Shown here: positions 52,332-60,941 of the stretch, in pieces
Position numbering within the stretch: position 1 is the first letter of the stretch
Layout: each line of letters begins with the position of its first letter
Assembly (NCBI RefSeq): GCF_013409745.1
Contig: NZ_JACCBH010000001.1
Location: 1,612,001 to 1,676,000, forward strand
From: Microbacterium pseudoresistens
GTDB lineage: Bacteria; Actinomycetota; Actinomycetes; Actinomycetales; Microbacteriaceae
Reading direction: 5' to 3'
DNA length: 64,000 nucleotides
Translations under genes and position numbers: made by a program
The notes under the pieces: generated by a model
The model's input: only the letters and a program-made list of their open reading frames with translations
Told to the model about the DNA's origin: nothing
Database searches by the model: none

Positions 52332-53627
52332 ATGCGTATTGCCGTCGTGGCCCTCGGAAAGATCGGCCTCCCGCTTGCTGTGCAGTTCGCGTCCTCCGGT
52401 CACGAGGTCGTAGGCGTCGATGTCAATCAGGCGACGGTCGACAAGATAAACACCGGTCAAGAGCCGTTCCCCGGTGAAGCAGAGCTGCAGGAGCGGCTCT
52501 CGGAGTTGATCCCCGAAGGACGACTGCGTGCGACGACGGACTACAGTGAAGCGATCCCGCACGCGGACGCGATCGTCATCGTGGCGCCCGTCTTCGTGGA
52601 TGAGCAGACCTCGGAGCCCGACTTCACCTACATGGACTCGGCGACGAAGTCGCTCGCCGAGCACCTGACCGCGGGGACGCTTGTCGTCTACGAGACGACG
52701 CTGCCCGTGGGAACGACACGCAACCGGTACAAGCCGATGATCGAGGAGATCTCAGGCCTCACCGAGGGGGTCGACTTCCACCTCGCGTACTCCCCGGAGA
52801 GGGTCCTCACGGGCCGGGTATTCGCCGATCTGCAGAAGTATCCGAAGCTCATCGGCGCACTGTCCGCCGAAGGAACTCGTCGAGTTCGGAACTTCTATGA
52901 GGCCGTCCTTCAGTTCGACGAGCGTCCGGATCTCTCGCGGGCCAACGGCGTGTGGGATCTGGGAACGACGGAAGCGTCGGAAATGGCCAAGCTCGCCGAA
53001 ACGACCTACCGTGACGTGAACATCGGTCTTGCCAATCAGTTCGGACTTTTCGCCTCGGCGAACGGGATCGACGTGCACAAAGTCATCGAGGCGTGCAACT
53101 CGCAGCCGTACAGCCACATCCATCGTCCAGGGATCGCGGTGGGCGGTCATTGCATACCCGTGTATCCGCGGTTGTACCTCTCCACCGATCCCGAAGCGGA
53201 GATCGTGCGCACCGCACGTGATCTCAACGCGTCGATGCCGGAACGCATGGTGGCTCGCGCAGAAGCACTGCTGGGATCATTGGAAGGTCTGCGCGCCGTC
53301 GTACTGGGCGCGGCATACCGAGGCGGGGTGAAAGAGACCGCGTTCTCCGGTGTCTTCCCGATAATGGACGCGCTGCGAGCGCGGGGCGCGACTGTCCGGG
53401 TGCACGACCCGCTGTATTCGGACGACGAGCTGCGCGGCCTCGGATTGGAACCCTACGACATGGGGGACCCGGTCGATCTGGTCGTGCTTCACACGGATCA
53501 TGCGGAATATCGGGAGATCTCGCCCGCTGACCTGCCCGGCGTCAAGCTGTGCGTCGATGGTCGCGCGGCAACCGACCCTGCACGTTGGGTCGGCACGCCG
53601 CGAATCGTCGTTGGGGCAGCAGAGTGA
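52332..53627 (+). CDS. UDP-sugar 6-dehydrogenase (WbpA/WecC type)
   Basis: The product has 431 residues. The NAD motif is VVALGKIGLPLAVQFA (G-x-G-like at the N-terminus). The catalytic Cys274 lies in GIAVGGHCIPVYPRLY, and the conserved ASEMAKLAETTYRDVNIGLANQ region is present. It oxidises C6 of a UDP-N-acetylhexosamine to the uronic acid in two steps. With the next three genes it matches the WbpA-B-E-D set, so UDP-GlcNAc is the likely substrate. Confidence 0.9.
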   Translation: MRIAVVALGKIGLPLAVQFASSGHEVVGVDVNQATVDKINTGQEPFPGEAELQERLSELIPEGRLRATTDYSEAIPHADAIVIVAPVFVDEQTSEPDFTYMDSATKSLAEHLTAGTLVVYETTLPVGTTRNRYKPMIEEISGLTEGVDFHLAYSPERVLTGRVFADLQKYPKLIGALSAEGTRRVRNFYEAVLQFDERPDLSRANGVWDLGTTEASEMAKLAETTYRDVNIGLANQFGLFASANGIDVHKVIEACNSQPYSHIHRPGIAVGGHCIPVYPRLYLSTDPEAEIVRTARDLNASMPERMVARAEALLGSLEGLRAVVLGAAYRGGVKETAFSGVFPIMDALRARGATVRVHDPLYSDDELRGLGLEPYDMGDPVDLVVLHTDHAEYREISPADLPGVKLCVDGRAATDPARWVGTPRIVVGAAE

Positions 53628-53716
53628 TGGCGGCAGCACTGGTGGAGACACCAACTGCTGACGGCGACTTCGTTCGCGTCTACGTCCAAGAGGATCTCCG
53701 TGGCACCGCGTCGTGA
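53627..53716 (+). other. Possible 29-codon coupling ORF
   Basis: An ATG overlapping the dehydrogenase stop (TGATG) opens a 29-codon frame (MAAALVETPTADGDF...) that ends inside the next gene. It may only help ribosomes reach the acetyltransferase start at 53700. There is no sign of a conserved product. Confidence 0.2.
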
Positions 53717-54308
53717 CGTGCGGATCGCCGAGTCCGCCGACGTCGCCGCCGACGCCGAACTCGGCCCTGGCACGTCGGTCTGGCATCTGGCGCAGGTCAG
53801 AGAAGGGGCGGTGCTCGGCGACAACTGTGTCGTCGGTCGCGGCGCATATATCGGCACGGGCGTGCAACTGGGCGACAACTGCAAGGTCCAGAACTACGCT
53901 CTCGTGTACGAGCCAGCAGAACTCGCCGACGGTGTCTTCATAGGACCCGCGGTGGTCCTCACGAACGACACCTACCCGCGGGCGGTCAACGTCGATGGGA
54001 CGATCAAGAGCGCCCACGACTGGACGCCGGTCGGGGTGACTATCGGTCGCGGCGCGTCGATCGGCGCTCGTGCAACCTGCGTTGCGCCCGTCACAATCGG
54101 CGAATGGGCGACTGTCGCGGCGGGTTCCGTCGTCGTGAAGGACGTGCCCGCCTTTGCGCTCGTGGCCGGCGTACCGGCGAAGCGCATGGGCTGGGTCGGC
54201 GAAGCGGGAGTGCCGTTGAAGCCGAGCTCGGAGGGTATCTGGATCTGTCCGGTCTCGGGGGCACGATTTCGAGAGCATGATGACACATTGACCAAGGAGA
54301 CATCGTGA
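53700..54308 (+). CDS. WbpD/WlbB-like UDP-sugar N-acetyltransferase
   Basis: The product has 202 residues from GTG 53700 with AAGAGGA six bases upstream. It is built of hexapeptide repeats from the first strand (VRIAESADVAADAELGPGTS, then VWHLAQVREGAVLGDNCVVG). The VLTNDTYPRAVN loop is typical of WbpD/WlbB, and the C-terminus holds a CPVSGARF element. It would acetylate the C3 amine of UDP-2-acetamido-3-amino-glucuronic acid. It overlaps the aminotransferase by four bases. Confidence 0.9.
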   Translation: MAPRRDVRIAESADVAADAELGPGTSVWHLAQVREGAVLGDNCVVGRGAYIGTGVQLGDNCKVQNYALVYEPAELADGVFIGPAVVLTNDTYPRAVNVDGTIKSAHDWTPVGVTIGRGASIGARATCVAPVTIGEWATVAAGSVVVKDVPAFALVAGVPAKRMGWVGEAGVPLKPSSEGIWICPVSGARFREHDDTLTKETS

Positions 54309-55402
54309 ACGATTTCGTTCCCGCAGCGAAGCCGGTCATCGGCGACGAGGAACGCGAGGCCGTTGATCGGGTTCTGCGCAGCGGCATGATTGCTCAGGGC
54401 CCTGAAGTGGCAGCGTTCGAAACAGAGTTCTCTGCGCATTTCGTACCCGGACGCGTGACGGTCGCTGTGAACTCCGGCACTTCGGGGCTCCACCTCGGCC
54501 TGCTTGCGGCGGGTGTCGGCCCGGGAGATGAGGTCCTCGTACCGTCGTTCACGTTCGCGGCGACGGCGAACGCCGTCGCCCTGGCGGGGGCGACACCGGT
54601 CTTCGTCGACATCGAGCCGGAGACCTTCACCCTCGCTCCGGACGCCGCCGCGGCCGCGGTGACCGAGCGGACGAGGGGCATCCTCCCGGTTCACCTATAC
54701 GGACACCCCGCGCGGATGCAGGAGCTTGAAGCGATCGCTGCGTCCCACGGGATCGATCTCTATGAAGATGCGGCGCAAGCTCACGGCGCCTCGCTCAACG
54801 GGCGCCCCGTGGGTTCGTTCGGTCAGTTCGCGATGTTCAGCCTGTACCCCACGAAGAACATGACCAGCGGTGAGGGCGGAATGGTCACCGCAGCGACTGA
54901 CGAGATCGCGCGCCGGTTGAAGCTCCTTCGCAACCAGGGTATGGAGCGTCAGTACGAGAACGAGCTCATCGGTTTCAACAATCGGATGACCGACATTCAT
55001 GCGGCGATCGGTCGAGTGCAGCTGACCAAGGTAGACGCGTGGACACGCGCTCGCAGGAACAACGCCGCATTCCTCGACGCCAACCTTCGCGGCGTTGTTG
55101 TCCCGCCCGTCGCAGACGGCGCCGTCCACGTGTACCACCAGTACACGGTTCGGGTGTCCGAAGACCGCGACCGTTTCGTCGCTGCTCTCAAGGAGGAGCA
55201 TCAGATCGGCGCCGGCGTTTATTACCCCATCCCGAATCATCGGCTCCCGTCCCTGGCGTCATACGCGCCGGGCTTGGATCTGCCAGAGACGGAGCGGGCC
55301 GCCAAGGAGGTTGTTTCGCTTCCGGTGCACCCCTCGCTGAGCGAAGGTGATCTGGAGCGCATCGTCACTGCGGTCAACGTGCTCGCACAGGCGGGTGGCT
55401 GA
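54305..55402 (+). CDS. DegT-family (WbpE/WlbC-like) sugar aminotransferase
   Basis: The product has 365 residues. PLP Lys184 lies in MFSLYPTKNMTSGEGGM. NSGTSGLHLGL binds the phosphate, and EDAAQAHGASLNGRPVG is intact. The N-terminal FVPAAKPVIGDEEREAVDRV matches WbpE-type 3-aminotransferases. It would convert the 3-keto sugar made by the oxidoreductase to the 3-amino sugar. The stop overlaps the next start (TGATG style at 55402). Confidence 0.92.
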   Translation: MNDFVPAAKPVIGDEEREAVDRVLRSGMIAQGPEVAAFETEFSAHFVPGRVTVAVNSGTSGLHLGLLAAGVGPGDEVLVPSFTFAATANAVALAGATPVFVDIEPETFTLAPDAAAAAVTERTRGILPVHLYGHPARMQELEAIAASHGIDLYEDAAQAHGASLNGRPVGSFGQFAMFSLYPTKNMTSGEGGMVTAATDEIARRLKLLRNQGMERQYENELIGFNNRMTDIHAAIGRVQLTKVDAWTRARRNNAAFLDANLRGVVVPPVADGAVHVYHQYTVRVSEDRDRFVAALKEEHQIGAGVYYPIPNHRLPSLASYAPGLDLPETERAAKEVVSLPVHPSLSEGDLERIVTAVNVLAQAGG

Positions 55403-56397
55403 TGGCTTCGCTGCGCGCCGGCCTGCTCGGTGTTGGGATGATGGGCCGGCACCACGCACGGGTGCTCCGAGAGCTCGATGGGGTTGAGCTCGTCGCGATC
55501 GCCGATCCCGGAGGGGATCCGCATGCTGTAGCCGGCGACTTGGACGTCCTCCCCGACATCGATGCGCTGATCGATGCGGGAATCGACGTGGCCGTTGTCG
55601 CGGTGCCCACCCGATTCCACGAAGACGCGGCGCTGAAGCTCGCGGTTGCCGGGGTGCACACTCTGGTCGAGAAGCCCATCGCGCACAGCCTCGCGGCCGG
55701 TCAGCGGATGGTCGATGCGTTCGCCAATGCGGAATTGATCGGAGCCGTAGGCCACATCGAGCGTTTCAACCCCGCGTTGCAGGAACTGCGTCGACGCATC
55801 GCCTTGGGAGAGCTCGGCACCGTGTACCAGGTGGCGACTCGCAGGCAGGGCCCGTTCCCTTCGCGTATTGCCGACGTGGGCGTGGGCAAGGACCTGGCGT
55901 CTCACGATGTCGATCTCACCGCGTGGATTGTGCAGAGCGACTACGACGTGGTCTTCGGTCAGACGGCACACAAGAGCGGACGCGAATACGAAGACATGAT
56001 CACGATCACTGGCCGGACCGAGTCTGGCGTGATCGTGAACAACATCGTCAATTGGTTGAGCCCGATGAAGGAGCGCTTGACCGTGGTGACGGGCGAGAAG
56101 GGCGCTTTCGTCGCCGACACGTCTACCGGTGATCTCACTTTCTACGCCAACGGCACGATCCCGTTGGAGTGGGAATCGGTGTCGAGCTTCCGCGGCGTTT
56201 CTGAGGGCGATGTCACTCGGTTCGCGTTCCCCAAGCGCGAGCCGCTGCGCGTCGAGCACGAGGCATTCCGCGACGCTGTGCTCGGCAAGAGCAACGACGT
56301 CGTGACGATGGAACAGGGGTTGCGTACGCTCGCCGTCGTGGAGGCCGCGCTGGACTCGGCGCGGCAGGGCGAGCCGAAGAGGCTCGCGCGCGGCTAA
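55402..56397 (+). CDS. Gfo/Idh/MocA-family (WbpB/WlbA-like) sugar 3-dehydrogenase
   Basis: The product has 331 residues. The Rossmann motif GLLGVGMMGRHHARVL opens the protein, and the catalytic Lys lies in LVEKPIAHSLAAG. GKDLASHDVDLTAWI provides the conserved Asp/His. It would oxidise C3 of the UDP-N-acetylglucosaminuronic acid made by the gene at 52332. It ends four bases from the convergent galE gene with no terminator visible. Confidence 0.9.
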   Translation: MASLRAGLLGVGMMGRHHARVLRELDGVELVAIADPGGDPHAVAGDLDVLPDIDALIDAGIDVAVVAVPTRFHEDAALKLAVAGVHTLVEKPIAHSLAAGQRMVDAFANAELIGAVGHIERFNPALQELRRRIALGELGTVYQVATRRQGPFPSRIADVGVGKDLASHDVDLTAWIVQSDYDVVFGQTAHKSGREYEDMITITGRTESGVIVNNIVNWLSPMKERLTVVTGEKGAFVADTSTGDLTFYANGTIPLEWESVSSFRGVSEGDVTRFAFPKREPLRVEHEAFRDAVLGKSNDVVTMEQGLRTLAVVEAALDSARQGEPKRLARG

Positions 56398-56401
56398 AGC
56401 A

Positions 56402-57409
56402 TCAGACCCCTGCCGCGACTCCTGCCTGCCAGCGCCAGGCGTCGCGGCACGCATCGTCGAGGTCGAGTTGCGCATGCCATCCGAGTTCGCGGTTCGCCTT
56501 GGAGGGGTCGGCGACCGCCGTAGCGACGTCTCCGGCGCGTGGTTCGGCGATGACGTAGGGGATTTCCCTGCCGCTGGCGTCGGCGAAGGCGCGGATGACT
56601 TCCAGCACGCTGTGCCCGACGCCGGTGCCGAGATTGAACACCTCGACGCCGGGTGAGAGGTGTTCGAGCGCGGCGAGGTGACCGCGGGCGAGATCCATCA
56701 CGTGGATGTAGTCGCGCACGCCCGTGCCATCCGGCGTCGGGTACCGGTCCCCGAAGACGTTGACGTGTTCGCGCACGCCCGAGGCGACCTCGGCGACGTA
56801 CGGCATGAGGTTGTTCGGCACGCCGGAGGGCTTCTCGCCGATGCGCCCGGACTCGTGGGCTCCGACCGGATTGAAGTACCGAAGCAGCGCGACCTCCAGA
56901 TCCGGTTGGGCATGCCCGACATCGCGGATGATCTGTTCGTTCATCGCCTTCGACCACCCGTAAGGATTCGTCAGTCCGTGGCCGACAGGATGCTGTTCGT
57001 CGATGCGCTGAGATTCAGAGGCGCCGTACACGGTCGCCGACGAGCTGAACACGAACTTGCGCACATTCTTGGCGCGCATGATGTCGAGGATGTTCAGCGT
57101 CGAGACGATGTTGGTGCGGTAGTAGACCGACGGCTGCGCGACCGACTCACCCACCGACTTCAGGCCGGCGAGATGGATCACGGCATCGAAGTCCAGGCCG
57201 TCGAGGGCGCGTTCTGCCGCTGCGAGATCGGCGATGTCGCAGCGGATGCTGTCGACGGGCCGCTGCGCCAGCTTCTCGACACGGGCGATGACCTGCGGAC
57301 TGCTGTTGGAGAAGTCATCGAGCAGGACGACATCATGGCCGGCTTCGAGCAGCACGACGGCCGTGTGTGACCCGATGTAGCCGGCTCCGCCGGTGAGAAG
57401 AACGCGCAT
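56402..57409 (-). CDS. galE: UDP-glucose 4-epimerase
   Basis: The product has 335 residues. VLLTGGAGYIGSHTAVVLLE binds NAD. The substrate site has SSSATVYG (Ser) and NPYGWSKAMNEQ (Tyr-x3-Lys), and the family length is normal. It interconverts UDP-glucose and UDP-galactose (or the N-acetyl forms). A role in the polysaccharide locus is likely from position but general metabolism is also possible. Confidence 0.95.
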   Translation of the reverse strand: MRVLLTGGAGYIGSHTAVVLLEAGHDVVLLDDFSNSSPQVIARVEKLAQRPVDSIRCDIADLAAAERALDGLDFDAVIHLAGLKSVGESVAQPSVYYRTNIVSTLNILDIMRAKNVRKFVFSSSATVYGASESQRIDEQHPVGHGLTNPYGWSKAMNEQIIRDVGHAQPDLEVALLRYFNPVGAHESGRIGEKPSGVPNNLMPYVAEVASGVREHVNVFGDRYPTPDGTGVRDYIHVMDLARGHLAALEHLSPGVEVFNLGTGVGHSVLEVIRAFADASGREIPYVIAEPRAGDVATAVADPSKANRELGWHAQLDLDDACRDAWRWQAGVAAGV

Positions 57410-57415
57410 CGTCTG

Positions 57416-57421
57416 AGACTA
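57416..57421 (-). promoter_or_regulatory. Putative -10 box (TAGTCT), leaderless galE
   Basis: On the minus strand TAGTCT ends six bases before the ATG at 57409. Confidence 0.55.
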
Positions 57422-57513
57422 CCGCGGGTGTCGGGGTCGGCTCGGGAGTGAGAAGACTTCGAGACTATCCACCAATTCAGTTCCCAGTACTAGTAATGAT
57501 GTTCTAATTTGGA

Positions 57514-57519
57514 TAGGCT
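57514..57519 (+). promoter_or_regulatory. Putative -10 box (TAGGCT), leaderless gene 57526
   Basis: TANNNT ends six bases before the ATG of the DUF222/HNH gene. The region 57420-57525 is AT-richer than its surroundings. Confidence 0.5.
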
Positions 57520-57525
57520 TGACGC

Positions 57526-58881
57526 ATGAACCCGCTCGATGATCTGGACGAAGCCGTCATGGCGGTCCGTGCCGCGTGGGAGTCGGCGGAGACCGCGGGG
57601 GATGTGCCGCGAGAGCGCCTGGTAGCGGTCAACGACGCCCTCGGATCGGTGCGTCGTCGGGTGGATGCGGTACTCGCCGAGGTGGCCGCCCGCATCGCGG
57701 CCGAGTCCCGCAAAGAACTCGGCCCGCAGGGTTTGGCGAAACAGCACGGGTATCGCACCCCGGCGATGCTGATCGCCTCCGCCACTGGCGCTTCCACCGG
57801 GGAAGCGAACAGGTTCGTCACCGTCGGGACAGCCACGGCCCCTCGGACGAGCCTGTTCGGCGAGCGGTTGCCGGCGAAGTACCCCGCCGTCCGTGACGCA
57901 TCCCGCACGGGCGCGTTGTCGGTGCCGGCGTCGGCGGCGATCATTTCGCTGTTGGACAGGGTGCGCCTGAAAGTCTCGGAAGAACGTGTCGTGCAGGCCG
58001 AGCAGGTGCTCGCCACCCAGGCGTCAGGGATGTCTATGGATGAGGTTCGTAAGCTCCTCACCCGCGCTGAAGCATGGCTGGATCCCGACGGTGTCGAACC
58101 CCGGGAGGCACAAGCCCGCGCGGACAGGTCGTTGCAGATGTTCGAACGCGACGGGATGCTCCACCTCACTCTGCAGACCGACGTCGCCAGCGGTGCACCG
58201 GTGAAGGCGGCGATCGAGGGGTACGTGTCCGCCCAGTTCGCCTCCCGCAAGAATGCTGCGCGCGTGACAGATGCCGAGGGAGCCGTTGAGGGTGATACCC
58301 GCACGGTCACCCAGATGCGTGCGGACGCCCTCACGCTCTTCGCCGAGCACGTCCTCGGCTGCCAGCACGACGACTTGCCACTGGCCGGCGCCACGGTCGT
58401 CGTCCGCGTGGACCTCGACGACCTCGAAGCGGGCACCGGTATCGCCCGCATCGATGGAGTGACGGCCCCGGTGAGCATCGCCACCGCAAGGAGGCTCGCC
58501 GCCGACGGCGGTGTCATCCCGTGGGTGTGCGGTCCGGAGGGAGACATCCTCGATTGGGGGCGTCAGCGTCGCCTGTTCACCCGGCCGCAGAAGCTCGCCC
58601 TCACCGAGAGAGACGGCGGGTGCGCCATGTGCGGGCTCCCACCCGCCATGAGTCATGTGCACCACATCCGATGGTGGGAGAGGGATGCCGGACCCACGGA
58701 TCTGGACAACGGGGTCCTGCTCTGCAGCACCTGCCACCACCTGATTCATGACAACGAGTGGGACGTCCGGGTCGAGGGCACCGGGATCCATGGACGGGTG
58801 TGGTTCCTGCCGCCCGCGACCGCCGACCCTGAACGCACACCGCGGCCCGCCGCGAATCGGAGATTCGAACACGTCGCATAG
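57526..58881 (+). CDS. DUF222/HNH endonuclease domain protein
   Basis: The product has 451 residues. The N-terminal ~300 residues are the helical DUF222 region (13E12-like). The C-terminal HNH motif is complete: CAMCGLPPAMSHVHHIRWWE, then DNGVLLCSTCHHLIHDNEW, with the zinc cysteines and the catalytic His pair. Such genes are multicopy and scattered in actinobacteria and may be mobile or nuclease-related; the function is unknown. The gene is convergent with the VanZ-like gene. Confidence 0.88.
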   Translation: MNPLDDLDEAVMAVRAAWESAETAGDVPRERLVAVNDALGSVRRRVDAVLAEVAARIAAESRKELGPQGLAKQHGYRTPAMLIASATGASTGEANRFVTVGTATAPRTSLFGERLPAKYPAVRDASRTGALSVPASAAIISLLDRVRLKVSEERVVQAEQVLATQASGMSMDEVRKLLTRAEAWLDPDGVEPREAQARADRSLQMFERDGMLHLTLQTDVASGAPVKAAIEGYVSAQFASRKNAARVTDAEGAVEGDTRTVTQMRADALTLFAEHVLGCQHDDLPLAGATVVVRVDLDDLEAGTGIARIDGVTAPVSIATARRLAADGGVIPWVCGPEGDILDWGRQRRLFTRPQKLALTERDGGCAMCGLPPAMSHVHHIRWWERDAGPTDLDNGVLLCSTCHHLIHDNEWDVRVEGTGIHGRVWFLPPATADPERTPRPAANRRFEHVA

Positions 58882-58926
58882 GGGCGGAGGACGAGTGTGC
58901 TCACTTCGTTTCGCCCCGCCGCTCGG

Positions 58927-59376
58927 TCAGCGATCGGGGAGAGAGGACTCCCTGTCGTCGCTGAGCAGGTAGCGCACGAGGAACACCGCTGCGCATCCGA
59001 TCGCGGTTCCGAGCGTGTTGGCAGCGACGTCCGACAGGGTCGGGAAGCGCGAGGGCAGAGTCATCTGCACGAGTTCGATCGTGGAGCTGGCGACCAGTCC
59101 GGCGATGATGATCAGCCACATCCGCAGGCGCGGCCAGGCCAGGGCGAGCAGCAGCCCCAGGGGCACGAACAGCGCCACGTTCGCGAGGAACTCCATGATC
59201 GTGTACGCCGTGCGCAACGGGATGCCGTACTCGTGCAGGCGACGCGCGATCACCATCACGATGCCCGTGACCCTTGCCGCATCCTTCCCCGGCAGCCACA
59301 CGATCAGTCCCAGGCCGAGCGCATACGGCAGAAGGAGGATCCGCGAGAGCACAACGGTCAGCGGACGGCGGGGCAC
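58927..59376 (-). CDS. VanZ-like membrane protein
   Basis: The product has 149 residues with four membrane segments. FLANVALFVPLGLLLAL and the STIELVQMTLPSRFPTLSDVAANTLG region (split here) are the VanZ family marks. The role is uncertain; VanZ gives teicoplanin resistance in enterococci, but most actinobacterial relatives are uncharacterised. The start is GTG 59376. Confidence 0.88.
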   Translation of the reverse strand: MPRRPLTVVLSRILLLPYALGLGLIVWLPGKDAARVTGIVMVIARRLHEYGIPLRTAYTIMEFLANVALFVPLGLLLALAWPRLRMWLIIIAGLVASSTIELVQMTLPSRFPTLSDVAANTLGTAIGCAAVFLVRYLLSDDRESSLPDR

Positions 59377-59382
59377 CCATCC

Positions 59383-59388
59383 AGCCTA
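59383..59388 (-). promoter_or_regulatory. Putative -10 box (TAGGCT), leaderless VanZ-like gene
   Basis: On the minus strand TAGGCT ends six bases before GTG 59376. An in-frame ATG is not available closer. Confidence 0.5.
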
Positions 59389-59486
59389 TTGCGGGCACGG
59401 CCGAGCATTCGGCAGACGCCGGGGACTTAGCCAGAGCGCTCATCAGAAGGTGCTCCCCGCGGTACCACGAAGGGAACATAGAAAAA

Positions 59487-59541
59487 CTTGTGGACTCATT
59501 CACAAGAAAAGCTGTAAACTCATTCTCAAGAAAAGCTATGA
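59487..59541. promoter_or_regulatory. Tandem 24-bp repeat and inverted repeat, probable operator
   Basis: Two 24-bp units lie head to tail (59494-59517 and 59518-59541) with three mismatches, each containing CAAGAAAAGCT. The first is overlapped by the inverted repeat CTTGTG (59487-59492) and CACAAG (59501-59506). The stretch is AT-rich and directly precedes the regulator gene at 59565. This is the expected layout for autoregulation of a toxin-antitoxin module. Confidence 0.6.
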
Positions 59542-59564
59542 ACGGGTGCGAGTGGTGGAGTGAC

Positions 59565-60224
59565 ATGAAGAAGAACGAGCTTGTGTGGCGCGAGCTTGTC
59601 GACGCTGCCATCGTGCAACGGGAACGACGATGGAACAACGTCGATGACGTCGCATTCCGTGCGGGTGTCGCCCCGGCAACGGCGGCGTACGCGCTGCGGC
59701 GCGTGATCGAGATCGGCGCCATCCAACAGCACCATGCGGGATTCACTGTCGTGAACCCCGCGAAGGTGCTGACGCTCCTGTGCGCTGCGCGCAGCATCCT
59801 GTCCGACACGTTGGCCATCGTGACCATGCATGACCATGACATTGAGCACCTGCGCGACCGCTGGGGCGCGGGGCTGATCGCCGGCGGCGCTGCCGCTGCC
59901 GTGGAGCTCCTGGGAGGAGTGAACACGGTGTCGGATTACTCCGAGCGGATCTTCTACCTCCGCGACGGCGAGGCGATCCGCACACTGACCGAGTTGGTCG
60001 ACCAGAGGAAAGAAGCCCAGCACAGCGGCTTCGGCCGAGACCGAGGCAACGTGACGTTGTTGCTCGCGGATCCTCGCGCGGCCCGAAACTGGCGACGGCA
60101 TACGTCATTCGCGCAGACATACGCAGATCTGTTCGCGACGCCCGGCTGGCAGGCATCCGAGTTCCGTCTTGCGCTGGATGAGAAGTACCTCAGTGGGCGA
60201 GATTGGGATCAGGACTCGGCATGA
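59565..60224 (+). CDS. Helix-turn-helix regulator, putative antitoxin (AbiEi-like)
   Basis: The product has 219 residues from ATG 59565 (GGAG four bases upstream; ATG 59538 is an alternative). The winged-helix part is near residues 1-60 (VDDVAFRAGVAPATAAYALR). The C-terminal part ends SFAQTYADLFATPGWQASEF, which resembles AbiEi-type regulators paired with nucleotidyltransferase toxins. It overlaps the next gene by ATGA. The assignment rests on pattern and gene pairing, not on a database match. Confidence 0.65.
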   Translation: MKKNELVWRELVDAAIVQRERRWNNVDDVAFRAGVAPATAAYALRRVIEIGAIQQHHAGFTVVNPAKVLTLLCAARSILSDTLAIVTMHDHDIEHLRDRWGAGLIAGGAAAAVELLGGVNTVSDYSERIFYLRDGEAIRTLTELVDQRKEAQHSGFGRDRGNVTLLLADPRAARNWRRHTSFAQTYADLFATPGWQASEFRLALDEKYLSGRDWDQDSA

Positions 60225-60904
60225 CGGATCTGACCGATGACGAGCTCGGACGAGTCCACGGGCTGCTGGACCACCTCGGATACGATCTCGAACCATCCAT
60301 CCTCATCGGCGGATGGGCGACACAGCTGCGCGTCGGCGGCGACGTGAGCCGCGACATTGACCTCATCATCATGGATCAGCGGCTGCGGCAGAAGCTCCGT
60401 GACATCCTGCCCGACTACAGCGAGAACACCATCCACAGCGGAGGCCGCAAGGGGCGCGGCACCAAGAACGGTGTGCATATCGATGCCTACATTCCCTACG
60501 AATCGGCGCTCGGCACGTTGCTCCGGCTCAGGGTGGACGCACTGCTCGAGCACACGGAGCCCGCCCCGATGAGGGGATGGCGGTTGCTGAACATCCATGC
60601 GCACACCGCTACCAAGTTCGCCGCACTCCTGGATCGACCGGGCACCGAGAAAGGGGAGAAGGACGCGCGCGAAATCGACCGGCTCCTGGGCCACGGTGCT
60701 GACCCCACCGCGACCATCGCCGTCCTCATCTCCGCTACCGGCGGTGACCCCGACCAGATTCCCGGGTGCGTGGGGCGCGTCTTCGAGCTCATCCCCACCC
60801 TTGCAGCCGTCAACAAGCAACGGCGGCGCGAACTCGCTCAGCAGCGTCGGATCTGGGTCGACGAAGCCGACCACCAGTTGGCACTCCGCCATTCCGAACG
60901 CTGA
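60221..60904 (+). CDS. Nucleotidyltransferase-fold protein, putative toxin (AbiEii/MenT-like)
   Basis: The product has 227 residues. The nucleotidyltransferase core is visible as SILIGGWATQLRVGGDVSRDIDLII: the Gly-Gly turn followed by the D-x-D pair (Asp45 and Asp47). Downstream is NGVHIDAYIPYES with a third acidic residue. ATKFAALLDRP and the KDAREIDRLL region resemble the helical part of AbiEii/MenT proteins, which modify tRNA or other nucleotides. Toxicity is inferred from the fold and the ATGA-coupled upstream regulator. Confidence 0.65.
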   Translation: MTDLTDDELGRVHGLLDHLGYDLEPSILIGGWATQLRVGGDVSRDIDLIIMDQRLRQKLRDILPDYSENTIHSGGRKGRGTKNGVHIDAYIPYESALGTLLRLRVDALLEHTEPAPMRGWRLLNIHAHTATKFAALLDRPGTEKGEKDAREIDRLLGHGADPTATIAVLISATGGDPDQIPGCVGRVFELIPTLAAVNKQRRRELAQQRRIWVDEADHQLALRHSER

Positions 60905-60941
60905 CGGGCCGGGACGTTCGCCCTGCCTGCGCGGGGGATCC

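Noticed and set aside
39145..57409. Protein N-glycosylation (Pgl) system
   Set aside because: Despite the PglF/E/C/D/A-like genes there is no PglB-type oligosaccharyltransferase. Wzx, Wzy and Wzc-like genes point to a polymer.
57526..58881. HNH gene considered as a group II intron or homing-endonuclease insertion
   Set aside because: It has the N-terminal DUF222 region and is a free-standing gene with its own promoter box; it interrupts nothing.
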